From contig JAYPCO010000015.1 in the NCBI GenBank assembly GCA_038124765.1, positions 1 to 24,795 of the forward strand: 24,795 nucleotides of DNA, read 5' to 3'. The position numbers and the translations under genes are program-made. This document shows, in pieces, positions 16,482-23,594 of this stretch. Source of the DNA: HIMB59 sp038124765 (GTDB lineage: Bacteria; Pseudomonadota; Alphaproteobacteria; HIMB59). Positions within the stretch are counted from its first letter, which is position 1. Each line of letters begins with the position of its first letter. The notes under the pieces are model-generated. The model did not search any database. It worked only from the letters and a program-made list of their open reading frames with translations, and was not told where the DNA came from.

Positions 16482-16936
16482 TTATCTAAAACCCACACTG
16501 ACCCATCTGGCTTAACAACGCCTTTAGTTAAAATAAAACAACCAAAAGGACGAGTTTCATTAGTGGCTATTATGGCAAAAGCTTTCTTCGCTTCGTCATA
16601 AAATTTAAATCTCTCAATTGAAGAAATATTCCAAAAATCTCCTGATATTTCCGATACTACTTGATTAAATTCTTTATGAACTTCATTTAACTCATTTGGC
16701 CTTCCATCAATTTCCATTCTTTGTACAGGGGAGTCAATAAAGCTATCAAGAGGGAAAACTGATAAAATTGCTTTTGCGGCTCTTGCAGCATTAACACCGT
16801 CAAGACGAAGTACTTTAGAATTCATAGAATAAGCAGGAAAGTTGGAGTCGCAGATGATTAATTTATCGCCATGACCCATCGCTCTTAGAGTTGATAAAAT
16901 ATCAGGACTTAAAATAGGATCTATATTAATTAACAT
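16478..16936 (-). CDS. fucU: RbsD/FucU-family sugar mutarotase, FucU-like
   Basis: The 152-residue protein starts MLINIDPILSP, followed by MGHGDKLIICDSNFPA with His22 as the expected catalytic histidine, and ends with ERFKFYDEAKKAFAIIAT and FILTKGV. This matches L-fucose mutarotase FucU better than the shorter ribose pyranase RbsD. FucU interconverts sugar anomers (fucose, and ribose in E. coli), supplying the form the kinase uses. The frame can be extended one codon to a TTG at 16939, but ATG at 16936 is the more likely start and matches the family's usual first residue. It overlaps rbsK by four bases and follows the hydroxyacid dehydrogenase by 40 bases. Whether ribose or a 6-deoxysugar is the real substrate is open. 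Confidence 0.88.
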   Translation of the reverse strand: MLINIDPILSPDILSTLRAMGHGDKLIICDSNFPAYSMNSKVLRLDGVNAARAAKAILSVFPLDSFIDSPVQRMEIDGRPNELNEVHKEFNQVVSEISGDFWNISSIERFKFYDEAKKAFAIIATNETRPFGCFILTKGVVKPDGSVWVLDK

Positions 16937-16976
16937 CAATTAATAGAACTAAAAAAATGACTAAAGTGCAATAGAA

Positions 16977-17993
16977 TTAATTTACTTCAACCGGTTTAGA
17001 ACGCAGATGACGAACGGTTTCTTTTTCTGCTTTGCGACAAAGTCGAGGAGGGAGGTTTTTGTTTATCAATTCAAGATCCCCATAAACTATTTCTCCCATC
17101 TCAAAAAAAACTTCATTTAGCGCCCCAGCTCGATGCGCAGAAAATAAAATATTTTTAGTCTTCCGAATAGGGTCATTTTTATTAACTGGCTCCTCAGGGA
17201 AGACATCTGTAGCTACTTGAATATGTCCTGATGCAGCAATCTTTATCAAGTCTTTAAAATTAACCACACTTGCCCTACTCATAATTAAAAGACAAGAATT
17301 CTTTTTCATCTTAGAAAGAAGACTTTTATCTATCATGCTTTGGTTTTTAGTTGTAACAGAAGCTAAAATAAAAATCACATCACAAGTAGAAAAAATTTTT
17401 GAAAGGGTAGTAGGTTTGCATTTATTTTCGATGATAAGTTTTTCTGGCAGCCAAGGGTCATATACATAAAAATCATCCGTAAATGGAAGTAAAAGAGGAT
17501 GCAAACTTCTAGCTAAATCTCCATAGCCAATTAAACCAATTTTATTATTTTTCAGTAACCCGCATCCAGCATTACTCTCTAATCCATATTGCTCTTTACC
17601 AGCAATAAATTCTAAATGGGCACCATGTATATTCCTCTTAAGTGATAGTGCAAAACCCAAAGCAATCTCAGCAACGGTTTGAGCAAACACCGGTGCTGTA
17701 GAAAGCACATGAATACTATTTTTAAAACAATAATCATAATCCATATTGTCCATGAAATTACTTTCAACATTAAAAATGGCTTTTAACTTTTTAGCTTTTT
17801 CTAATAACGTACTTGGGAGGTTTGGCTGACCTATAATAAAGTCTGCCTTAGAAATATTTTCTTCGTAAAATCTTTCTTTATTTGTATTTGGAACATTAAT
17901 CAAATTAAAATTTTTTTTTAGCAATCGTAGTTTTTCTTTTGAAAAAATTAAATCCATTTTTCTTGGAAAAGGGTCAATTAAAATTGTTTTCAT
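16977..17993 (-). CDS. D-isomer-specific 2-hydroxyacid dehydrogenase family protein
   Basis: The 338-residue protein has the split substrate domain and central Rossmann domain of this family: GLIGYGDLARSL (153-164) binds NAD(P), followed by a VYDPW strand end. The catalytic set is visible: Arg240 in IMSRASVVN, Glu267/268 in DVFPEEPV and His287 in FSAHRAGA. Phosphoglycerate, glyoxylate/hydroxypyruvate and other 2-hydroxyacid dehydrogenases share this layout, so the substrate is not determined. It leads the minus-strand operon with fucU, rbsK, the aldo/keto reductase and the SGNH hydrolase, suggesting a hydroxyacid made in sugar catabolism. There is no Shine-Dalgarno; a TATATT -10 lies exactly six bases before its ATG. 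Confidence 0.85.
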   Translation of the reverse strand: MKTILIDPFPRKMDLIFSKEKLRLLKKNFNLINVPNTNKERFYEENISKADFIIGQPNLPSTLLEKAKKLKAIFNVESNFMDNMDYDYCFKNSIHVLSTAPVFAQTVAEIALGFALSLKRNIHGAHLEFIAGKEQYGLESNAGCGLLKNNKIGLIGYGDLARSLHPLLLPFTDDFYVYDPWLPEKLIIENKCKPTTLSKIFSTCDVIFILASVTTKNQSMIDKSLLSKMKKNSCLLIMSRASVVNFKDLIKIAASGHIQVATDVFPEEPVNKNDPIRKTKNILFSAHRAGALNEVFFEMGEIVYGDLELINKNLPPRLCRKAEKETVRHLRSKPVEVN

Positions 17994-17995
17994 AA

Positions 17996-18029
17996 TTAGA
18001 ATATATCAATTATTTTTTTTTTTGATAAT
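17996..18029 (+). promoter_or_regulatory. Possible promoter of the D-lyxose isomerase gene
   Basis: TTAGAATATA begins at 17996 and a -10-like GATAAT lies at 18024-18029, ten bases before ATG 18040, which would give a leader of only a few bases. The spacing between TTAGAA and GATAAT is 22 bases, too long for a standard promoter, so TTAGAA may be an operator here rather than a -35. No Shine-Dalgarno precedes the ATG. Confidence 0.3.
18000..18028 (-). promoter_or_regulatory. Predicted promoter of the hydroxyacid dehydrogenase operon, leaderless geometry
   Basis: On the minus strand TTATCA (18023-18028), 17 bases, TATATT (18000-18005), six bases, ATG (17993). The spacer is largely a run of 11 T on the plus strand (18013-18023), so the DNA is probably stiff or bent. 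The whole divergent gap is only 46 bases, so this promoter must overlap the one for the isomerase gene. Confidence 0.45.
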
Positions 18030-18039
18030 CTAACTTCTT

Positions 18040-18705
18040 ATGAAAAGATCTCAAATTAACTCCTCTATACTCCAAGCAAAAGAAATGATGAAGGATTATC
18101 ATTGGGTGCTGCCAACTTGGGCGTACTGGTCAGTTCAAGACTATAAAAATAATCCAAAAATTAGAGATTATTTGAAATTGCATCAAATGGGTTGGGATGT
18201 AACAGATTTTGGATGGGGCAACTTTGACCAACAGGGTATCGCACTCTTTTGTATCAGAAACGGTGTTCAAGGGGATGTTAATGATAAACCCTATGCAGAA
18301 AAATTACTTTTTATGAAAGACGGCCAAGAAATACCTCACCACGCTCACAAAGTAAAATTAGAGGATATAATTAATAGAGGCGGCGGTGATTTAGTTTTAG
18401 AGTTTTTAGAAGTTGATGAAAATAAAATAGAGCTCTCTAATGATATAACTGTGCTTGTTGATGGCCAGGAAGTAATTGTTAAGCCTCATCAGCCATTAGT
18501 ATTAAAACGCGGCCAAAGTGTAACGATTAATAGAAATGTTTATCATAAATTTTATGCTGCCAAAAATTCAGGAATGGTAATGGCGGGAGAGGTATCACAA
18601 GTCAATGATGATAATTCTGATAATTATTTTCTACAGTCAGTTGGTAGGTTTAGCACCATAGAGGAAGACGAAGAACCAATTCATCCCTTGTGGAACGAAA
18701 TTTAA
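18040..18705 (+). CDS. D-lyxose ketol-isomerase (D-lyxose/D-mannose isomerase)
   Basis: The 221-residue protein matches the cupin-fold D-lyxose isomerase of E. coli O157 and Providencia along its length: MKRSQIN at the start, GWDVTDFGWGNF, KVKLEDIINRGGGDLVLE, RNVYHKFYA and GEVSQVNDDNSDNYFLQ near the end. The metal ligands are in place at His101, His103, Glu108 and His169, each two residues before the characterised positions. The enzyme converts D-lyxose to D-xylulose and also D-mannose to D-fructose. Xylulokinase is encoded 2 kb downstream, and a fructose-type transporter and a fructokinase are also in the window, so either use is possible. The next gene overlaps its stop codon (TAATG). Confidence 0.9.
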   Translation: MKRSQINSSILQAKEMMKDYHWVLPTWAYWSVQDYKNNPKIRDYLKLHQMGWDVTDFGWGNFDQQGIALFCIRNGVQGDVNDKPYAEKLLFMKDGQEIPHHAHKVKLEDIINRGGGDLVLEFLEVDENKIELSNDITVLVDGQEVIVKPHQPLVLKRGQSVTINRNVYHKFYAAKNSGMVMAGEVSQVNDDNSDNYFLQSVGRFSTIEEDEEPIHPLWNEI

Positions 18706-19679
18706 TGCATCAAGGCATTGTAGGTCTTGGAATGTGGTGTGTTGATACCACTTATAAACTTCAAAAACTTCCTAATAGAGGACAACTTGAAATTGTTAAT
18801 GATTCTTTTAAGTGCGTAGGAGGAGGTCCATCAAACGTACTGACAGATTTAGAGTCGCTTGGGTTTAAATACCCCAAAGTTGCGATGGGTTCTATTGGTC
18901 GTGACTCCGTTGCGGAATACATTAAGGCCCATTGTAAAAAAAATAGAATACAAACTAATTATTTAATACCTTCATTAAAAACTCCAACCTCCCATACTGT
19001 ATGCATGTATGAACAGCAAAAAGAGAGAACTTTTTTATACTACCCAGGAGCGAATGATTTAATTGATGTCAAACATAACAAAATTGGAAGTTTAAACTTT
19101 ACTCCTAAGATACTTTATATTGGCTATTTAACTTTACTAGGGAAGTTAGATTCCTTTCATAAAGGTCAAACACGATTAACTAAAGTTTTAGAGTTTGCCA
19201 ATAAAAAACAAATTTTAACAGTGATTGATTTAGCATCAAGTAGTGACCCTAAATTTAAAAAGATAGTGATGAGTGCTATTCCTTATACTAACTATTTATT
19301 GATGAATGAAATTGAAGCAAAATTGCTTTTTAATAAGAATATTTTAAATTCCAATCAAACAATTAATAAATCTATTGCTATTATAGAAATTAAAAAACTA
19401 CTTTCTAAAGGAGTTCAGAATGCAGTAGTACTTCACTGCTCCAAAGAGTCACTTTATGTTTCAAGGGATAAAGTAATTGTTACCAAATCTCCAATTTTAA
19501 AAAAAAATGAACTTGTAAATTCAGTAGGCGCTGGAGATGCCTTTTGTGCTGGTTTTATATTTGGATTACATGAAAACTGGAGCCTAAGTAAAATATTAAC
19601 CAAGGCACACGCAGCTGGCAGCGCGATGATGAAAATTGATGCCTCTTCGGGAGGCTTACCTAATATTTCTAAGCTATAG
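18705..19679 (+). CDS. PfkB-family carbohydrate kinase, substrate unknown
   Basis: Taken from ATG 18705, which overlaps the isomerase stop as TAATG, it encodes 324 residues. A GTG at 18690 would add five residues but has no supporting signal. Motifs: GLGMWCVDTTY near the start, CVGGGPSNV (the GG...N sugar-binding loop), MNEIEAKLLF, and NSVGAGDAFCAGF with catalytic Asp278. The DTTG of true ribokinases is replaced by NSVG, and the N-terminal loop is GGGPSN rather than GGKGxN, so it is a different subgroup from the rbsK in this window. The substrate is not recognisable; candidates include a ketose phosphate such as tagatose- or fructose-phosphate, because a LacD-like aldolase is encoded convergently next door. 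The two genes overlap by six bases at their ends. Confidence 0.82.
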   Translation: MHQGIVGLGMWCVDTTYKLQKLPNRGQLEIVNDSFKCVGGGPSNVLTDLESLGFKYPKVAMGSIGRDSVAEYIKAHCKKNRIQTNYLIPSLKTPTSHTVCMYEQQKERTFLYYPGANDLIDVKHNKIGSLNFTPKILYIGYLTLLGKLDSFHKGQTRLTKVLEFANKKQILTVIDLASSSDPKFKKIVMSAIPYTNYLLMNEIEAKLLFNKNILNSNQTINKSIAIIEIKKLLSKGVQNAVVLHCSKESLYVSRDKVIVTKSPILKKNELVNSVGAGDAFCAGFIFGLHENWSLSKILTKAHAAGSAMMKIDASSGGLPNISKL

Positions 19680-20666
19680 TTTTAAAACAGACTCGGTAAC
19701 TAGAAGGTCCTTTTGTAAAGACCGATCAGCCACTAATCCTTTTTTCTTTAGTTGATCGTGGTAAAATTTAACCGCCTCTTGAGGTGATATTAAGCCTTCG
19801 ACTACTTTTCTCATCGTTTGGACGATAAGAATTGGATCTTCAGCTAAATTAATTTTTCTACCAAAGAGAGCAACCTTTGCACCATACTGGCTAGCTTTTT
19901 TTATTAGCTCAAAACAATCTCGAGTAGTACCTTTGCTTCCACCAAGAATTCCTACTACAAGATTTTCAGGATCATAACTTGCTAAATCCTCCATGGCCTT
20001 TGGTCCGTTATAAGCAATTTTCAAAAACAGAGGGCGCTCTTCTTTTGTTTGCCCAGCCACTGCTTTGATAATGCAATCATTAATATAATCTCCAAGTTCA
20101 ACGGTATTCATTCCTATTTTAATCGGAGGATTAAACACTTCAAGGAAGTGATTAAATTTATATTTAACAGCCTCAATTCTAAAATCTCTATATGCATTTA
20201 GCATTGCTAAATCAAAATTGACATCATTAGAGAATGTAACTGAAAACAATCCTAAATTTGCAATCTTACTAATCCTATCTAACCTTGCAGAACGAAAAGG
20301 TCTAGGGTTAGTATCCCGATAGTTGCTCTTTCTCATCAGCCAAATATCAGTTGTATCATTCATTCTAATAGCTGGGGTAACCGGGGATTGATTAAAATTT
20401 TTTTTGTTAATTAAATCTTCACCAACTGAAGCCGACATCAACATGATATCTACTAATTGTGATTTCGTCATTTGGATCATCGCATTTTTATAGTCAGATA
20501 ACTTTTTGAAACCTTTTATAATTTTACCTTTTTGATCTCTTTGAGGGCCAGGAGTTGAGATTCCCATAGCTAAGTCACCGTCTTTAGCATCTGCAATAAT
20601 AAAATCGGACGGTTTATATTTTAAACTTTTTATATTATTTAATTTTTCAGTAAGTGATTTGTTCAT
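19674..20666 (-). CDS. Class I aldolase, LacD/LsrF/DeoC-like superfamily, substrate unknown
   Basis: The 330-residue protein has a TIM-barrel aldolase pattern. FLEVF (174-178, with Glu176) corresponds to the catalytic glutamate strand of tagatose-bisphosphate aldolase LacD. PLFLKIAYNG (212-221) provides Lys216 as probable Schiff-base lysine. GILGGSKGTT (239-248) and ALFGRKI (266-272) look like the phosphate-binding loops of the DeoC/FbaB/LsrF group. Length is close to LacD (about 326). It should cleave or form a C-C bond in a phosphorylated ketose or diketose, but the exact substrate is not readable. It is transcribed alone, divergent from xylB, with a TAGAAT -10 at 20696-20701 and an AAGGAA ribosome-binding site at 20679-20684. 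Tagatose-, fructose- or AI-2-type sugar phosphates are all possible. Confidence 0.75.
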   Translation of the reverse strand: MNKSLTEKLNNIKSLKYKPSDFIIADAKDGDLAMGISTPGPQRDQKGKIIKGFKKLSDYKNAMIQMTKSQLVDIMLMSASVGEDLINKKNFNQSPVTPAIRMNDTTDIWLMRKSNYRDTNPRPFRSARLDRISKIANLGLFSVTFSNDVNFDLAMLNAYRDFRIEAVKYKFNHFLEVFNPPIKIGMNTVELGDYINDCIIKAVAGQTKEERPLFLKIAYNGPKAMEDLASYDPENLVVGILGGSKGTTRDCFELIKKASQYGAKVALFGRKINLAEDPILIVQTMRKVVEGLISPQEAVKFYHDQLKKKGLVADRSLQKDLLVTESVLKL

Positions 20667-20696
20667 AATTTTTAAATCTTCCTTGGACCTGACTTA

Positions 20697-20709
20697 TTCT
20701 AAATTAGAA
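20697..20709. promoter_or_regulatory. 13-base palindrome between the aldolase and xylB genes, candidate operator
   Basis: TTCTAA-A-TTAGAA is a perfect dyad of two 6-base arms around one base. Its right arm is the -35 position of the xylB promoter and its left arm covers most of the aldolase -10 (TAGAAT, minus strand), so one bound repressor could control both directions. AT-rich sequence makes such repeats fairly common by chance. Confidence 0.35.
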
Positions 20710-20732
20710 AATATTTAATTTGACTGTATAAT
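20704..20732 (+). promoter_or_regulatory. Predicted promoter of xylB, leaderless geometry
   Basis: TTAGAA (20704-20709), 17 bases, a perfect TATAAT (20727-20732), then six bases and ATG 20739. There is no Shine-Dalgarno sequence. Start-site selection at the ATG itself is the simplest reading. The -35-like element reads TTAGAAAATA, identical over ten bases to the one before the Gfo/Idh gene. Confidence 0.6.
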
Positions 20733-20738
20733 AGACGC

Positions 20739-22181
20739 ATGTATTTAGGTCTAGACTTAGGAACTTCATCTTTAAAATCCTTACTTATTGATGACGATCA
20801 AAATATACTTTATTCAACCTCTGCAGATATTGAACTTTCAAACCCCAGAAGTGGTTGGTCAGAACAAGAACCAAGTAATTGGATAAATGCCTTGGACTTT
20901 TGTCTTAAAGAATTATCCAAATCAGTTAGTTTAGAAAAAATCCAGGCAATTTCATTTTCTGGTCAAATGCATGGTGCTACATGCTTGGATAAAAACGACC
21001 AAATAATAAGACCATGTATTTTATGGAATGATACACGCAGTCATGCAGAGTGCTCCGAAATTCTTGCCGATCCATCGGTCATGGATATTGCTGGTAATAT
21101 TGTAATGCCTGGTTTTACGGCTCCTAAATTAGTTTGGCTGATGAAAAATGAACCGCAAGTTTATGAGAGAACTGCTAAAGTCCTTTTGCCCAAAGACTAC
21201 CTAAGATTTTATCTTACAGGTGAATACTATAGTGATCTATCTGATGCCTCAGGAACTTATTGGTTAGATGTTGGTAAAAGAGAATGGTCAAAAAAACTCT
21301 TAGAAGCATCTTATATGACTTTAAATCAAATGCCGCATCTTTGTGAAGGCACTGACCAAACTGGAACAGTTCAAAAATCTATTGTAGAAAAATATGGCCT
21401 CAACTCATCGTGTAAAGTATTTGGTGGGGCAGGAGACAATGCTGCCGCTGCTATTGGACTGGGTTTGTATCTTGAGGGTAATGCATCTTTATCTCTTGGC
21501 ACCTCTGGTGTTATTTTTGGATCTACTAAAAAATTTCTAAAAAATTACAATGACGCTATTCACTCATTTTGTCATTGTATACCTAACACATGGCATTTGA
21601 TGTCAGTAATGCTATCTTGTACCTCTAACGTAAATTGGTTTATTAAAAACTTTCATTCCTCCATAGAAGAAATTACAACAGAATTAAATCACGTAATAAA
21701 AAAGACAAATCTTATTCAAAATTCCCCTTTTTATTTACCTTATTTAAGTGGTGAGCGAACACCTATCAATGACCCGCATGTCAGAGCAAGCTTCCATCGT
21801 TTAGGAATTGAAACCAATAGATCAGAAATTGTATATTCTCTAATCGAGGGGATTACCTTAGGTTTATACGATAATTTTCAGGCTTTAGTTAAATCAGGAA
21901 TAGCTCTAGATAATATTTATGTAATTGGAGGCGGTTCTAAAAATGACGCTTGGGTTGAGCTATTAGCATCTGCTTTTGATCGAGATTTAATTATATCAGA
22001 TGCATCTGACTCGATGGCAGCCTATGGTGCTGCTAGACTTGCACTAATGGGATTTAATAATATAACAGCTGATCAAGCGCTCTCCCCCCCAAAGACATCT
22101 AAAGTGATCAAGAAAAATAAAGAGTTAAATAAAATTTTAGGTGAACGATTTACAAGCTGGAAGGACTTTTATAAAAGCTAA
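20739..22181 (+). CDS. xylB: Xylulokinase (FGGY family)
   Basis: At 480 residues it follows E. coli XylB throughout: GLDLGTSSLK at the start with Asp6 in the ATP site, SGQMHGATCLD (74-84, where Met77/His78 contact xylulose), ILWNDTR, MPGFTAPKLVW, LLPKDYLR, the GAGDNAAAA segment with catalytic Asp233 at exactly the E. coli position, SLGTSGV, HSFCHCIPNTWHLMSVML, LPYLSGERTP and VIGGGSKNDAW. It phosphorylates D-xylulose to xylulose 5-phosphate for the pentose phosphate pathway. No xylose isomerase is visible; the D-lyxose isomerase 2 kb upstream can supply D-xylulose. The FrcK-like gene follows 13 bases after its stop, so both are probably transcribed together. Confidence 0.95.
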   Translation: MYLGLDLGTSSLKSLLIDDDQNILYSTSADIELSNPRSGWSEQEPSNWINALDFCLKELSKSVSLEKIQAISFSGQMHGATCLDKNDQIIRPCILWNDTRSHAECSEILADPSVMDIAGNIVMPGFTAPKLVWLMKNEPQVYERTAKVLLPKDYLRFYLTGEYYSDLSDASGTYWLDVGKREWSKKLLEASYMTLNQMPHLCEGTDQTGTVQKSIVEKYGLNSSCKVFGGAGDNAAAAIGLGLYLEGNASLSLGTSGVIFGSTKKFLKNYNDAIHSFCHCIPNTWHLMSVMLSCTSNVNWFIKNFHSSIEEITTELNHVIKKTNLIQNSPFYLPYLSGERTPINDPHVRASFHRLGIETNRSEIVYSLIEGITLGLYDNFQALVKSGIALDNIYVIGGGSKNDAWVELLASAFDRDLIISDASDSMAAYGAARLALMGFNNITADQALSPPKTSKVIKKNKELNKILGERFTSWKDFYKS

Positions 22182-22194
22182 CTTCCTCAGCCTT

Positions 22195-22833
22195 ATGACT
22201 TCATCATCAATTATAAACTATCAAGAGTTATTAGAAATTTTAGATAACGAATTTAGAGGCAATGAAATTAAAAGATTATTTGTAGCTATAGCAGGGGCTC
22301 CAGCCTCAGGCAAAAGTACTATTTCAGTTAAACTTAACGAAGACATTAATAACAGAGGGCATTCTTGTAAAGTATTACAGATGGATGGTTACCACTATGA
22401 TGATGTTATCTTAAATGCAAAAAATTTACTTCCCTATAAAGGCGCTCCTGAGACCTTTGATGTTGCAGGTTTAAAAAATACGCTTTACAGACTCCAAAAT
22501 GAAGAAGAGGTAGTAGTACCTGTATTTGATCGATCTTTAGAACTATCACGGTCCTCTGCTTACATTATCCCCAAGGAAACCAAAATTGTTTTAGTGGAAG
22601 GGAATTATCTTTTATTGGATTCATATCCCTGGAGGGAATTACATCAATACTATCATTATACAATCTTATTAGACTGTGATGAGAAAACCTTAGAGCAGCG
22701 ATTAATTGAGAGATGGAAAGGATTCAAATTGGATGAAGATCAAATAAATAAAAAAGTTTATGAGAACGACCTCCCTAATGGAATTAAAGTAATCCAAAAT
22801 AGTATTCAGCCGACTTTTAAATTAAAAAATTAA
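22195..22833 (+). CDS. frcK: FrcK-like P-loop kinase (uridine/pantothenate kinase superfamily)
   Basis: From ATG 22195 it encodes 212 residues. A GTG at 22141 would add 18 residues inside xylB, but the conserved region starts later, so ATG is preferred; neither has a clear Shine-Dalgarno. AGAPASGKST is the Walker A loop, MDGYHYDD is the DGF/Y-type motif of uridine kinase-like enzymes, and VLVEGNYLLLD is the lid-strand segment; ERW and ENDLPNG follow. In rhizobia a relative called FrcK is encoded with the fructose transporter frcBCA and is described as a fructose-transport kinase, although its substrate is not well established. Here it lies next to, but opposite in direction from, frcA, and the two stop codons overlap by four bases. 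Confidence 0.72.
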   Translation: MTSSSIINYQELLEILDNEFRGNEIKRLFVAIAGAPASGKSTISVKLNEDINNRGHSCKVLQMDGYHYDDVILNAKNLLPYKGAPETFDVAGLKNTLYRLQNEEEVVVPVFDRSLELSRSSAYIIPKETKIVLVEGNYLLLDSYPWRELHQYYHYTILLDCDEKTLEQRLIERWKGFKLDEDQINKKVYENDLPNGIKVIQNSIQPTFKLKN

Positions 22834-23594
22834 TTTTGTGGTGGTTGCTTTGCGCCTGTCATAAATGCAACAGCATCAGACATTTCATAATCCTTTGGAT
22901 TGATGACGCATAAGCGAGTCCCCAGTCGATGGATATGAATTCTATCTGCAACTTCAAAAACATGGGGCATGTTGTGAGAAATTAAAATAATTGGAATACC
23001 TCTTGCTCTAACTTCGCCAATTAATTCTAGAACTCTTCTACTTTCCTTTACACCCAGTGCCGCTGTGGGCTCGTCCATAATAACGACTTTAGTGCCAAAG
23101 GAAGTTGCACGCGCAACAGCAACGCCTTGACGTTGACCGCCTGATAAGGTCTCAACTAATTGATTGATATTTTGAATGGTTAAAAGACCCAACTCTGATA
23201 ATTTTTTTCGAGCCTCCTCTGCCATCGCTTTTTTATCTAAAAATCGTAAGAATTTTCCCATAAATCCCTTTTGTCTTATTTCTCTTCCTAAAAACATATT
23301 ATCTGTAATCGAAAGAGCAGGAGATAGGGCTAAGTTTTGATAAACAGTTTCAATGCCTAAAGTTCTTGCTTCTATCGGTGATGTAAAGGAAACAGACTTG
23401 CCATCTAATTGAATTTCACCACTGTCCGGAACCACAGCGCCACAAAGAACTTTAATAAGTGTAGACTTACCAGCACCATTGTCACCAATAACACCTAGTA
23501 CTTCACCTGGGTAAAGTTCTAAGTTTGCATTATCTAATGCAACTACTTTTCCATACTTTTTAGATAAGTTTTTTGCAACTAATATCGGCTCCAT
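22830..23594 (-). CDS. frcA: Sugar ABC transporter ATP-binding protein, Frc type
   Basis: At 254 residues it is a single ABC domain, unlike the double-domain RbsA/XylG proteins, as in rhizobial FrcA. It carries Walker A GDNGAGKST (37-45), Q-loop Gln86, signature LSGGQ (150-154), Walker B VVIMDEP (170-176) and H-loop His207. It would power import by the FrcC permease and is probably a homodimer. The start codon overlaps the frcC stop as TAATG, ensuring coupled synthesis. The end meets frcK on the opposite strand, with no room for a terminator between them. Fructose is the best-supported substrate by family; mannose and ribose are also taken by the characterised system. Confidence 0.88.
   Translation of the reverse strand: MEPILVAKNLSKKYGKVVALDNANLELYPGEVLGVIGDNGAGKSTLIKVLCGAVVPDSGEIQLDGKSVSFTSPIEARTLGIETVYQNLALSPALSITDNMFLGREIRQKGFMGKFLRFLDKKAMAEEARKKLSELGLLTIQNINQLVETLSGGQRQGVAVARATSFGTKVVIMDEPTAALGVKESRRVLELIGEVRARGIPIILISHNMPHVFEVADRIHIHRLGTRLCVINPKDYEMSDAVAFMTGAKQPPQN

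Noticed and set aside
22141..22194. A GTG start for the FrcK-like gene inside xylB
   Set aside because: The 18 extra residues are translated from xylB's 3-prime end in another frame and lie before the first conserved segment; ATG 22195 is simpler.
19674..22833. An AI-2 (lsr) quorum-signal uptake cluster, from an LsrF-like aldolase next to an FGGY kinase and a sugar ABC transporter
   Set aside because: The FGGY kinase matches xylulokinase at every key position, the transporter is Frc type with a single ABC domain, and no lsrG or lsrR is present.
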